DNA from: Vombatus ursinus
Taxonomy: Eukaryota > Chordata > Mammalia > Diprotodontia > Vombatidae
Direction of reading: 5' to 3'
Assembly: GCF_900497805.2 (NCBI RefSeq)
Contig: NW_020954610.1
Coordinates: forward strand, 22,644,614-22,708,613
Length of the DNA stretch: 64,000 nucleotides
A program made the translations under genes and the position numbers. This document shows positions 53,646 through 64,000 of the stretch, piece by piece. The notes beneath the pieces are model-generated. The model had not been told where the DNA came from. It saw nothing but the letters and a program-made list of their open reading frames with translations, and ran no database searches. The first letter of the stretch is position 1. Each line of letters opens with the position of its first letter.

Positions 53646-54415
53646 TATATGGTTGATATGATGTTGAGGTTGACATACACATTGCCAGAGCTAGCTCAAT
53701 GTTTGGGAGGCTTTGAAGGAACATGTGGGAGAGAAGAGGTATCAGGCTGCCTAGTAAACTGAAAATCTGCAGAACCATTGTGCTGATATCATTGTTGCCT
53801 CTCTGAAACTGGGGCTGTATACCACCCCATGTCAAGAAATTGAATTGCTTCCATTTGGATTGTCTTTGGAAGATTCTGAAGATTACTCTTCAAGATAAGA
53901 TAGCAGACACCAAGGTCCTTTCTCTACCTAAATTACCAAGCATTTGAACTCTACTGCAGAGAGCACAACTCTGATAGACTGGCCACATAGCCTGCCTGCC
54001 AAATGTATGTTTACCTAAAAAACCATTCTATGGAGAACTTGCACAAAGCAAGTGCTCACATGGGTACCAGAAGAAGCAATAGAAGGACACCCTCAATGTC
54101 TTTCTGAAGAACTTTTGAATCAATTTTGAGACATGGGAGACACAGGCACAGTTCCATCCAGCATGGTGTGCTTCAATCTCAGGTTTTATGAGCTAAGCAG
54201 AACTGTAGTAGTTCAAAAGAAATGTGCGGTGCATGCATTTAGGGACATCTCCATCCCAAATGTTCAAATGGACTATTTATGGCCTACTTTAGTATGGCCT
54301 TCTGAGGTCATTTTTTTCTGATTAACCACTCAGACACATTGTACATTGATCTTGACATAGAGGTGCCATTTTGGTCCTCTTCAAGTATGAAGAGCAACCA
54401 ACTAACCATCATATA
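53646..54415 (+). mobile_element. Second copy of the RTE 3' part, in tandem
   Basis: Restarts at a point equivalent to about 52930 in the first copy ('ttgacatacacattgcc', 'tttgggaggctttgaaggaacatgtgggag') and runs again to an RTE 3' end ('attttggtcctcttcaagtatgaagagcaacc'). Same strand, directly abutting. Non-coding; the frame at 54133-54321 is not a gene. Confidence 0.8.
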
Positions 54416-55444
54416 CACAAAATACATAAATGCATATTTCATCCCTTATGGTTCTTGGAATTCCTCATATGAGTATATCTTCTTAATATACCCTGCTACA
54501 ACACCTCACCACTGTTTACCTATCATGTTTCTTTTGAATAAAGTAAACCTTTTCAGAGTTCTCATTGTTTGTGTTCTCATTCAAACAAGTCTCAGTGATA
54601 ACTATAAGGTTAAAATTAACCTCTTAGGTCAAGACTTTACTTCAGCTGCCTTGTTTCCAATAGTTTTTTGCATTTTCATGTAGATATTTAAAGCCATTAG
54701 TTTTACTACTAGTTCCTTTCTTGGACTCTGTCTCCTATAAACTTTTGTGTCTTAATTACCATGTTCTTTACATTCTAACCACTCATTATGGTATCTAAAT
54801 TGCTGGCTATGTGTAAGAAGTTTTTCTGCTCCTTTCTTTTTAAATTTAAAATATTTTGAATAGATTTGCAAGACAACTGGGAAATTTATACTTTCCACTC
54901 CTCATGGGGTATAGAGAATCATTTGTGAAAGCCACCATTATCTGCCCATATTTTCATCAATAAACTTTATATTCTTATGTTATCCTCATTAAAATTTTAT
55001 AAATGTTAAAAAATGGTTATATAAAATAGTAGCTGCTGATCTTCTCCTTCTTGGTTATTAGTATCTTCCATGATTCCCCCTCCCCCATTCATAGTCTCTT
55101 CCTTTCCCTGGGAAATCTTCAGTACTTTCAAGACTATTTTCAAGACTATTCTATTTTCACTCCTTCATATAGGAGATCAAGGACTAAAATGTTAGGGCTT
55201 AGCAGGGTGCCACTGATGACAAAAATAGACTTGTATAAAAACATTGAGAATTCCCCTCCCCAATTTTTGTCTCAAGTATCTACAAAATATGTGTTGTGTG
55301 TGTGTATTTGCTTTTGCTTTCATATGTGTTTGTATGAAAAAGGTTTTATTTGATGCAAGGTTTGAAAATTCTGTTTTATATCATGGCTTCACTTTATTGG
55401 AATTTGTTATAGACTATGTCCTTTTGCTACTATATTTCTAAAAA
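54416..55444. other. Unassigned AT-rich DNA
   Basis: Plus frames at 54339-54683 and 55051-55353 have no recognisable domain. The latter includes a tandem 'caagactattttcaagactatt' duplication near 55128-55150. Confidence 0.4.
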
Positions 55445-56598
55445 TTATTTTTATTTCATTAAATATTTCTTAATTACATGTAAAAATTTAACAATCATTT
55501 TTTTTAGTTCCAAATTCTGTCCTTCCTTCCTGCCCCTTCCTCATCATTGAGAGCACAGGTATTTTGATTTTGATTATAACTGTGAGGTCATACAAACATA
55601 TGTCCATATTTGTCACGTCACAAAAGAAAACACAAACAAAATAAAATGACAAATAAGAAGAAAGATAAAAAAAATGTGCTTCAATGTACATTCAGGATTC
55701 ACCACTTCTCTCTCTGCAGGTGACCAGTATTTTTTATCATGTCAGTTGGAATTGTCTTGGATCATTGTCTTAATCAGAGTAACTAAGTCTTTAACAGTTG
55801 ATCATACTTACAAGTTATTGCTGTTACTATATACAATATTTTCCTGTTTCTTCTCACTTAACTTTGTGTGATATCATATAAGTCTTCCTAGAATGTTCAG
55901 AAGCCATCCTTTTAATCATTTCTAATAGCACAATAGTATTCCACCACTATCACATACTACAACTTGTTTAGCCATTCCCCAATTGATGGGCATCCCCTTG
56001 ATTTCCATATTTTTGTCACACACATACACATATACAAAAAGTTGCTACAAATACTTTTGTACAAATAGGTACTTTTCCCTTTTCTTTGATTTTTTTGGGG
56101 TGCTGATCTAGTAATGATATTGCCATGTCAAATGCTATGCACAATTTTATCACTCTGAGGTTGGTTTCAAATTGTTCTCCAGAATGTGGTTGGACTAGTT
56201 CACAACTCCAACAACAATGCATTAGTTTCCCAATATTTCAACTTCTTTTCTAGCATTTGCCATTTTCCTTTTCTGTCATGTTAGCCTATCTGATAGGTGT
56301 GAGATGGTATCTCAGAATTGTTTTAATTAACATTTCTCAAATGAGTAGTGATTTAAAACATGTTTTTATGTGACTATCACCAGCATTGATTTCTTTTTCT
56401 GAAAATTGTCCATTAATATTCTTTAACCATTTATTAACTGGGGAATGGCATTTAAAAAAAATTATCCCAGTTCCCTATATATTTGAGAAATGAGACTGTT
56501 ATCAGATAAAATTGCTGTAAATTCCCCCCTCTCCAGTTTCCTGTTTTCATTCTAGTTTTGGCTGCATTTTCTATGTGCAAAAGTTTTTTTTTTTTTAT
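55445..56598 (-). mobile_element. L1 3' segment (ORF2 C terminus and 3' UTR) of a rearranged L1
   Basis: Minus strand. Poly(A)-side T-rich start at 55445; 3' UTR ('agttccaaattctgtccttcc', 'gatcattgtcttaatcagagt'). The ORF2 C-terminal domain follows (frame 56016-56222: MHCCWSCELVQPHSGEQFE...KVPICTKVFVATF, compare 49672-50364). Reading breaks beyond. Its sense 5' limit falls at the NFDYI/KLKSF point of ORF2 near 56598. Confidence 0.88.
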
Positions 56599-56649
56599 GT
56601 AATCAAAATGGAGCTGTCCTCAAAATAATAAGTAGTATCTATCTAAAAC

Positions 56650-56939
56650 AACAAAATCCAACCTTTAGTAGTAAGAACTCAACATTTGACAAAAATTGCA
56701 GGGAACTCTGGAAAGCACTTTTGCAGAAACTAAGTATAGAAAAACTCCTCACACTGTATACCAAGATGAGGTCAAAATGGATATATGATTTAAAAATAAA
56801 AGGTGATAGCATAAGCAAATTAAGAGAATGTGGAAAAGTTCACCTATCGGATCTATGGATAAAGGAAGAATTTATTACCAAACAAGAGACAGAGAAGATT
56901 ATGGGAAATGCAACAGATAATTTTGATTACATTATTTTT
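56650..56939 (+). mobile_element. Inverted L1 ORF2 segment
   Basis: Plus strand: TKMRSKWIYDLKIKGDSISKLRECGKVHLSDLWIKEEFITKQETEKIMGNATDNFDYI (within 56721-57110). This is the ORF2 part just upstream of the C-terminal domain, as at 49500-49730. It stops at DNFDYI, the same point where the minus-strand 3' segment begins, so the two are halves of one sequence in opposite orientation. Confidence 0.88.
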
Positions 56940-56944
56940 TTAAA

Positions 56945-57500
56945 AACTATACTATTCTTATTTGATTTTGAAAACTATTTTTTTAAATCTCTTCCAAAAA
57001 TTCTTGTTGAACTTGTATTCAATTCATATTTTTTTGAGGCTTTCCTTGTAGCTGTTTTGACTTTATTATTGTTTTCTGAGTTTGTGTATGGATTTTCTTT
57101 GTCACCATAATATCTTTTTATAGTCAGATTCTTTTTTGTTGTTTGCTCTTTTTTTCCACTCTATTTATTGATTTGGAACTTTATGTTAATGTTAGACACT
57201 TTTTCTGTTTTTTTTTTTTTTTGGTGGGGTAGGGAATTTCTTTCAAGCTTCAGGGTTTTTTACACTGTTTTCAGAGTTAGTTCTGGGAGTTTGCAAGTTT
57301 TTATTATTTCTAAGGTGTTGTGATCTAGGGAAAGTTATAATCATTGATCTCTTGGTCTTCTCTCCAGTCTTTAACCAGTTAGGGCCCCTAATCGATTGAG
57401 ATTACAAATGATATTGTTACAAAGTGTCTCCTATCCCTTAGGGCCAGAAGTGATACTGCTTCTCAGGTCTCCCACTCCCTCTTGATTGAAAGTTCTCCTC
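56945..57500 (-). mobile_element. L1 ORF1 N terminus and 5' UTR, minus strand
   Basis: Reverse complement matches ORF1 N-terminal sequence ('atggtgacaaagaaaatcc', 'caaggaaagcctc', 'aaatatgaattg', compare 58410-58500) at 56945-57120. L1 5' UTR sequence follows to 57500 ('ttcaagcttcagggtttttta', 'ataatcattgatctcttgg'). It may be the 5' part of the same minus-strand L1 as 55445-56598. Confidence 0.7.
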
Positions 57501-57508
57501 TTGCGGGG

Positions 57509-60505
57509 GGCAGAACCAAGATGGCAGAGTAAAAGCAGTGACTTACTTTAGCTCTCTCCCAAACCCCTCTAAATACCATAAAAAATGGCTCTAAACAAAT
57601 TCTAAAACAGCAGAACCCACAAAAAGACAGAATGAAACAAATTTCTAGCCCAAGACAACGTAGATGATTGATCATAAAGGTATATCATGCTGGGAAGGGA
57701 CAGGAATGCAACTTGGCATGGGAGTGCAGGCAAAACAGGCCTCAGTGAAGCTAGAGCAGGTCTCAGATGTCTGAGTCACAGGCAGCTGTAGCAGTTTCCA
57801 GACTTCTCAACCCATGAATACCAAAGAAAACTTAGAAGGTCAATAGGAAAATTCTGTAACTGTGGTGAGACAGAAGCTTGGTCCCAGCCCCAGGCCCCAT
57901 GCATGACCCTGGGGTGGTGGCTGCTTCTGGAGCTTCTGATCCACAGATTGAAGGAGAATTGAGTGGCTGATCACAGGGGGATTGCAGGGATCTCTTTGCT
58001 GGTGCAGGATTTTCTTACTTTGCCCATGCTTGGATCTGAGTCACAGTTCTGGTTGGCAGTCTTGTGGCAAGGAGAAGTGCTGGCATGGTGGAGCTTGTAG
58101 TGGTGGTGGAGAGAGAATCCTCTTAATAGTTCCAAGGCAGATAAGAGTGCTTGTGGTCACTCATAGACCTAACATGGGCTTGGAAAGGAGTAAACACCTC
58201 ACCCCTTATCATATGACTTTGGAAGAACGGAAAACTTACAGGTACCTAGAAGTATGTCTGAAAACAGTTGCACAAAACCCCTGAAGCTTGGGACAGTACA
58301 TTCTCCACACTGGAAGCAGACACCTACCTTAACAAAGAGTTTATAACTCAAGTAATTAGCTGGGATCATGAGCAAACTTCGCAAAAAGTCAGACCATAGA
58401 ATCTTTGTTTGGTGACAAAGAAGATCAAAACATACAATCAGAAGAAGATAACAAAGTCAAAGCTCTTACATCAAAGCCTCCAAGAAAAAAATATGAATTG
58501 GTCTCAGGCCATGGAAGAGCTCCAAAAGGATTTTGAGAAGCAAGTAAGAGAAGTAGAGGAAGAACTGGGAAGAGAAGTGAGAATGATGCAAGAAAATCAT
58601 GAAAAACAAGTCAACAGCTTGCTAAAGGAGATGCCCCCCCAAAAATACTGAAGAAAATAACACCTTAAAAAATAGCCTAACACAAATGGCAAAAGAGCTC
58701 CAAACACCCAATGAGGAGAATAATGCCTTCAAAAGCAGAATTGGCCAAATGGAAAAGGAAGTCCAAAAGCTTCCTGAAGAAAATATTTCCTTAAAAAATT
58801 AGAATGAAACAATTGGAAGCTAATGACTGTATGAGAAATCAATACACTGTAAAACAAATCCAAAAGAATGAAAAAAATAAAAAACAGTGTGAAATATCTC
58901 ATTGGAAAAACAACTGACCTGGAAAATAGATCCAGGAGAGATAATTTAAAAATTATTGGACTATCTGAAAGCCATGATCAAAAAAGAGCTTAGACATCAT
59001 CTTTCAAGAAAATATCCAGGAAAACTGCTCTGATATTTTAGAACCAGAAGGTAAAATAGAAATTGAAAGAATCCACTGATTACCTCCTGAAAGAGTTCAC
59101 CAAAGGAAAACTCCTAGGAATATTGTAGACAAATTTCAGAGTTCTCAGGTCAAGTAGAAAATATTGTAAGCAGCCAGAAAGAAACAATTAAAGTATTGTG
59201 GAAACACAATCAGTATAACACAAGAGTTAACAGCTTCTATATTAAGGGATAAGAGAGCTTGAAATATGACATTCTGGAGGTCAAAGGAGCCAGGATTAAA
59301 ATCCATAATCACCTACCCAGCAAACTGAGTATAATCCTTTAGGGGGAAAAATGGATATTCAGTGAAATAATGAGCTTTTAGCATTCTTGATGAAAAGACC
59401 AGAGGTGAATAGAAAATTTGACTTTCAAATACAAGACTCAAGAGAGGCATGAAAAGGTCAACAGGAAAGAGAAATCATAAGGGACTTATTAAAGTTAAAC
59501 CATTTACATTCCTACATGGAAAGATGATATTTGTAACTCATGAGACTTTTTCAGTATTTGGGTAATTGGAAGGAAAAAAATGTGTGTGTGTGTATATATA
59601 TATATATAATGTGTGTGTGTATACATAGATATTTGTGTGTATTTATATATTTGTCTATATATGGAGAGGGCACAGGGTGAGTTGAAGATGAAGGAATGAT
59701 CTCTAAAAATAAAATTAGGGAGTGAGAGTGGATTTTACTGAGAGAAGGAGAAAAGGAGAGGCAGAATGGGGTAAATTATCTCACAAAAAACAGACAAGAT
59801 AAAGCTTTTACATTGGAGGGGAAGTGGGGAAAGATGAGAGGGAATGAGTGAATTTTGTTCTCATTGGATTTGGCTTAAGGAGGGAATAACATACACACTA
59901 AATTGGATATGGAAATCTATCTTATTGGAAAATGGGGGGAAGAGGATAAGAAAGATAAGGATAATAGAAGGTAGGGAAGATTGGAGGAGGGGCCAATCAG
60001 AAGCAAATACTTTTGAGGAGGTACAGGGTCAAAGGAGACAATAGGATAAACAGGGGGTGTGGTAGGATGAAAGGAAATTTAGTTAATTTTTCACAATATG
60101 ACTATTATGGAGATGTTTTCCATGACTACACACATGTAACCTGTATCGAGTTGCTTGCCTTCTCAATGAGGTGGGTGGGGAGGGAAGAATGGAGAGAATT
60201 TAGAACTCAAATTTTAAAAACAAATGTTGAAAATTGTTTTTACATGCAACTGGGAAATAAGATAGATATACAGGCAATGGGGTATAAAAATCTATCTTGC
60301 CCTACAGGAAAATAGAAGTGAAAGGGGATAAGAGAAAGGGAGGAGAGATGGAAGGCAGGGCAGACTAGGGGAAGGGATATTAAGTATGCAAGGTGTTTTG
60401 GGGTGGGGGAAGGGGAGAGATGGGGATAAAATTTAGAACTCAAAATCTTGTGGAAGTGAATGTTGAAAACTAAAAGTAAATAAATAAATTTTAAAAAAAG
60501 AAAAA
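57509..60505 (+). mobile_element. HAL1 (half-L1), near full length, no ORF2
   Basis: About 3 kb. 5' end 'ggcagaaccaagatggcag' and an L1-type 5' UTR to 58367. ORF1 starts at ATG 58368; coiled coil in the frame 58409-58651 (NWSQAMEELQKDFEKQVREVEEELGREVRMMQ), RRM about 58925-59040 ('gatccaggagagataattt', DNLKIIGLSESHDQ), C-terminal domain to about 59420, with several stops and frameshifts. No endonuclease, RT or cysteine-rich region follows. A purine-rich 3' UTR of about 1 kb includes a TG/TA microsatellite (59580-59660) and ends in two successive L1-like 3' termini (60178-60262, 60412-60495) and an A-rich tail. HAL1 is a known non-autonomous L1 derivative that needs ORF2p in trans. Plan matches 17513-18990. 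Confidence 0.87.
59580..59660. repeat. TG/TA microsatellite inside the HAL1 3' UTR
   Basis: (TG)n(TA)n(TG)n compound repeat. The sister HAL1 at 17513 lacks it at the equivalent place (about 18190), so it expanded after insertion. Confidence 0.9.
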
Positions 60506-61290
60506 AAAAGAATCCACCAATGACCACCTGAAAGAGACCCCAAATTGAAAATGCCAAGGAATATTGTAGCCAAATTCCAAAATTACCAGGTCAAAGAGAA
60601 AATACTTCAAGCAACCAGAAAGAAACAATTTGAATACCGTGGAAACTCAGTCAGAATTACACAGGACCTTGCAGCTTCTACCTTAAAAGATCAGAGAGAT
60701 TAGAATATGATATTCCATAAGTCAAAGGAGCTTGTACTACAACCAAGGATCAGCTACCCAGTGAAACTGAGCATAATCTTTCAGGGAAGAAGATGGTCAT
60801 TCAACGAAATAGGGGCCTTCCAAACTTTCCTAATGAAAAGACCAGAGCTCAACAGAAAATTTGATCTTCAATTACAAAACTCAAGAGTGGCATAAAAAGG
60901 TTAACAGGAAAGAAAAGCAACAACAACAACAATGTTATTAATAAGGGCAAACTGTTTACATACCTACAAGGAAGATGACACTTATAACTCCTAAGAACTG
61001 TATCTTTATTATGACATTTAAAAGGGGTAGACAGAGGGCATGGAGATTGCATGTGATGATAAAAAAATCTAATTAAATGATGAAAAGGGATGGTTCTGGG
61101 AGAGGAGGAAAGGAGGAGGCAGACAAGGGTAAATTACATCACAAGAAAAGGCACTAAAACCTATTACAATAGAAGGAAAGAAGGGAGGGGGATGAACATT
61201 GTTTAAACCTTACTCTCATCACATTTAGCTCAAAGAAGGAGTAACAAAATCAGCTAGATATAGAAATCTAACTTACCCTATAGGGTTAGT
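60506..61290 (+). mobile_element. L1 fragment: ORF1 C-terminal domain and inter-ORF spacer
   Basis: Begins abruptly at the ORF1 RIH..PPER region and continues RNIVAKFQNYQVKEKILQATRKKQFEYRGNSVRITQDLAASTLKDQRD, then the frame 60707-60895 (ISYPVKLSIIFQGRRWSFNEIGAFQTFLMKRPELNRKFDL). The purine-rich spacer follows to 61290, as at 47430-47990. ORF2 is absent. It directly abuts the HAL1 tail. Confidence 0.87.
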
Positions 61291-61304
61291 GATGATGAGT
61301 ATGA

Positions 61305-61700
61305 ACTGTCAGTTGACTTAGGTGTGAGGCAGAGGAAGAAGAAAGTGTCAGAGATAAATTTGAAGATTTTAGCCAAGGTAACTGTGGATGGGTATTGTTA
61401 TTAGGAAGTTAAGAAGTGTCAAGTTTGATTGAGTAGATAAGGAAGTGTAGGAATGAGAAAATAATGTTGATTTTAGAGCCAAAGAACCTTGGATCAAATC
61501 CTGATTCTGGCATTTCACACCCATATAAGTTGGGCAGGTCACAAAATTTCTCTGGGCCTTGGTTTCCTCCCCAGAACAATGAGGGACCAAGTAGGAGATG
61601 ATCCCTAAAGATTTTAAAACTCTAAATATGCGATCCTTCAGTTTTCATTACGCTAAGGTTGAGGAGGTACTGGGACATCCAAGTAGGTATCTGAAGCCAG
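61305..61700 (-). mobile_element. L2 LINE fragment split by MIR3
   Basis: 61365-61445 ('ttgttattaggaagttaagaag') and 61641-61700 ('gttgaggaggtactgggacatccaagtagg') are consecutive pieces of the reverse complement of the L2 RT-end region. They are separated by a MIR3-like SINE at 61450-61640. Confidence 0.6.
61450..61640 (+). mobile_element. MIR3-like SINE nested in L2
   Basis: 'ccttggatcaaatcctgattctggc', 'gggcaggtcacaaaatttctctgggcc' and 'aatgagggaccaagtaggagatgatccctaaag' follow MIR3 in sense order. Confidence 0.72.
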
Positions 61701-61892
61701 CCACTAGAAATGCTAGACCGTCACTCTGGAAAGAGGATGAGACCAGTTAAACTGATCTCTTTTACATTGTTATAGATTTCATTGAGGAGACTTTGTAGTA
61801 TCCTGAATGTCAAAGTAATTAGAACAATGAAGTCTGGGGAAAAAAAAGCATTGGTGAACTTCACCTTCTATTTAGGAGCTTCTGAATCCCAA

Positions 61893-62155
61893 TCCATAGA
61901 TAAATAAATAATTAATTAGATAAAGAGATGATAGAGAAATAGAAAGATCATAGAGAGATGAAGGATAAATAGAGAAATGATAGATGTTAAATCAATAAAG
62001 TTCTGATAGAGATGATAGATGTTGGAAAAGAGAGAAAGATTGATGATAGATAAGGAGATGAAAGATAGATGATAAAGAGATGATATAGTGAAATACAAAG
62101 ATGGATAAGAGATAAGATAAAGAAATAAAAGAGAGATGGATGATAGTTGTGTTTC
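61893..62155. repeat. GATA/GAGAT-rich low-complexity tract
   Basis: About 260 bp of irregular gatagat, agagatga and aagatag units. The S/L/I/Y-rich minus frame at 61916-62182 is a translation of this tract and not a gene. Confidence 0.88.
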
Positions 62156-62880
62156 AACATAAATTATTTTTTTTGTAATCATACATGTTTTATTTTATGC
62201 ACCTAAAAATATTTTTCTGAAAAAGGTGCTCATAGTCTTCTTCAGGCTGCCAAAGGAGTCCATGATAGAAAAACGTTAAAAAGCCCTTTTCTACGGTGAA
62301 TGCTTCATTTGTTTGGATTCTGTAATAGATATCTTGAATTAGACTGATGAAAACCTCATTTGACCATGTCTTTATGTTTTAAATGTCGCTTCTTGTTGAT
62401 TATTGCTACCTGACCCTTGATCTCTATCACTCTGAAGGAAATGAAGTAACATAGAGAAATCTTGTATTTCTGTATTTTTCCCCATGTAACTCTGGCTTTT
62501 TATCCCCCCCAAAAAAATTAGTCTAATTTATCTTTTAAAAGTATAGAAAAATCTTCAAGTCTTGATTAGCTCAGAGGAATAAAGAATCAGGCTATAGCAT
62601 CACTTCCTGACTGTCTGAGTTGAATGCAGCATCCAGGGGCTCTCTAGGTGCACTGACACTTGGCTGGAAGTCCACCGGGAGCAACTCAGGCAAAGAAACT
62701 TCTCTCTGAAATAACTTAAGGATTCTTTGATAACTGTCCTTATGAAACCTCTTTCCCTTGCTATGGCTAAATAAATGTAATTTTTGTTAACTATTGAATG
62801 GCTTGTAAGTGTGTCATCATGTCACTTTATCTCCCAACTAAGGACATTTCACAGGCTGTTTCTAATGAATGAAATGTTTT
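62156..62880. other. Unassigned stretch
   Basis: 62600-62800 is somewhat GC-richer and holds an AATAAA ('ggctaaataaatgtaa'), like a 3' end of a repeat or transcript, but nothing is recognised. Confidence 0.35.
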
Positions 62881-62884
62881 CTGT

Positions 62885-63178
62885 CCCCATCTCCACCTCC
62901 TTGATTCCCTGATTTCCTTCAAGTCCTGGATGAAATTCCATCTTCTACAGGAAGCCTTTCCTAATCCTGTTTAATACTAGTATCCCTTCTCTGGTGTTTA
63001 CTTAAATTTATCCTTTGTTTATATTTATAAATTGTTTGTACATTATTGTTTGCATTCTCTCTCCCCTTTCAGTTGTGAACTCTTTGAGGGCAACGACTCT
63101 CTTTTGCTTTTCTTTGTATCCTCAGCATTTCACAGAGTGGGCACATAGCAGGCACTCAAATAATGTTTATTCTCTCAC
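62885..63178 (+). mobile_element. L2 LINE 3' end
   Basis: 'ccttcaagtcctggatgaaat', 'tacaggaagcctttcctaatcc', 'gtgaactctttgagggcaacgactc' and 'ggcacatagcaggcactcaaataatgttta' follow the L2 3' region closely. Confidence 0.9.
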
Positions 63179-63374
63179 ATAAATTATTAGGAGACTGGTA
63201 TGAGCCAAGACCAGCTCAAAACATCTGAGTAGAATATGACCTTAAAGAACTTAAAGTACTGACATGAACATAAAGAACAAAATGAAGTTAAATTACTCCC
63301 TTATCTAATAAGAGCTGATCTTCCTATTCAGTAAAGCATAATCTTTCCACAATTCACCTCCCTGGACCATTCCC

Positions 63375-63535
63375 AGCTCAGTCTCCCTAAGTCTCAACTT
63401 TCCTATCTGTAAAATGGGGATGATAATAGCTATGGCAATTATCACCCAAGAGTCAAAAGAATCAAATGAAATAATGTATACAAAGTGCTTTGAAAACCCT
63501 TAAAAGTGTTATATGTGCCATTTTTTTTTATTATG
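63375..63535 (+). mobile_element. MIR SINE 3' half
   Basis: 'ctatctgtaaaatggggatgataat', 'gaatcaaatgaaataatgtatacaaagtgctttg' and 'gtgttatatgtgcca' are the MIR 3' half in sense. Confidence 0.85.
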
Positions 63536-63839
63536 ACATGCTTTTTTTTTGTTGTTTTTCCCTAAGTGTACTTAACTTAACATTTCGTGCTTCTCCCAGC
63601 AAATAATATATGATTAAAAGATGAGAGATGGAAATGAACTTAGAGATAGTTTAATATAATTTTCTTATTTTGTAGATGAATAAACTGTTGCTCATAACTG
63701 ACATAAATATGAAGTAAATGTAATTTATTTATTATAGGTTTTTGATAATATCAAACTACTTTGCTTAGTCAACTTATCAGCTTCCATGGATTCAAATATC
63801 ATTGCTTTGTTTATGTTCATGCCAATTAATCAAGTCCTA
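63536..63839. other. Unassigned AT-rich DNA
   Basis: Nothing recognised beyond a weak MIR3-like phrase near 63622-63690 ('agatggaaatgaacttagagatag...ttattttgtagatgaataaact'). Confidence 0.4.
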
Positions 63840-64000
63840 ACCTCTCTTGACATTCAATCTCACATCTTCAACTACCTATTGGGTATCTCAAACTGCATTT
63901 CACAAAAGATATCTTAAACTCAACATATCTAAAACTGAATTCATTATCATTCTCCCCAGGAGAGCCTTCTACTTTTCTTAACCTCTTATTAATATCAAGA
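63840..64000 (+). mobile_element. L2 LINE reverse-transcriptase end, running off the window
   Basis: 'gacattcaatctcacatcttcaacta', 'ttgggtatctcaaactgc' and 'aaactcaacatatctaaaactgaattcatt' encode an LNxSKTE-type RT C-terminal motif of L2. Sense orientation. Confidence 0.7.

Noticed and set aside
61916-62182. 88-codon hydrophobic minus frame
   Set aside because: Translation of the GATA/GAGAT-rich low-complexity tract.

Overview
The window looks like intergenic or deep-intronic nuclear DNA from a marsupial. The evidence is the repeat fauna: tRNA-derived WALLSI/WSINE-type SINEs, Mar1-type SINEs with an RTE/BovB-like 3' end, marsupial L1 with its 'cagagccaagatgg' 5' start, half-L1 (HAL1) elements, RTE LINEs, and older mammalian layers (MIR, MIR3, L2, CR1/L3). 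The abundant WALLSI-type SINEs suggest an Australasian lineage, but an opossum cannot be excluded by eye. I see no intact host protein gene, tRNA, rRNA, CRISPR array or bacterial-type feature. Most long reading frames are pieces of LINEs or lie in microsatellites.

Layout. 1-7.7 kb: old repeats (solo-LTR piece, L1 3' end, SINEs, MIR, L2, CR1/L3) in AT-rich unique DNA. 7.7-10.3 kb: three ERV solo LTRs, two with exact 4-bp target duplications. 10.4-17.5 kb: decayed L1, many CA/TG/TA microsatellites and LTR-like remnants. 17.5-19.0 kb: a 5'-truncated HAL1. 19.4-20.2 kb: a processed RPS4X pseudogene on the minus strand. 20.3-29.5 kb: ancient SINE/LINE relics, a 5'-truncated L1 with a 12-bp duplication, and one unexplained 97-codon frame (27377-27670, minus).

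29.5-38.4 kb is an endogenous-retrovirus neighbourhood. It holds several LTRs of at least three families and the 3' part of a broken class-I-like ERV with env-like remnants. 39-42.4 kb: SINEs (one nested in another) and microsatellites. 42.4-50.4 kb: two successive L1 elements, the first split by an RTE insertion with a 10-bp duplication, the second carrying a SINE and lacking its reverse-transcriptase core. 51.5-54.4 kb: an RTE LINE followed by a second copy of its own 3' part. 55.4-61.3 kb: a rearranged minus-strand L1, a near full-length HAL1 with no ORF2, and an L1 ORF1 fragment. 61.3-64 kb: L2, MIR3 and MIR relics and a GATA/GAGAT-rich tract.

No genes here work together as a host pathway. 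The working relationships are between transposons: L1 supplies machinery to HAL1 and probably the WALLSI-type SINEs, and RTE to the SINEs that share its 3' end. I found no convincing undescribed system. The best leads are the tandem double 3' end shared by both HAL1 copies, the double-3'-end RTE, the rearranged L1 and the unassigned frame at 27.4-27.7 kb. All family names are from memory and pattern recognition, not a database search.
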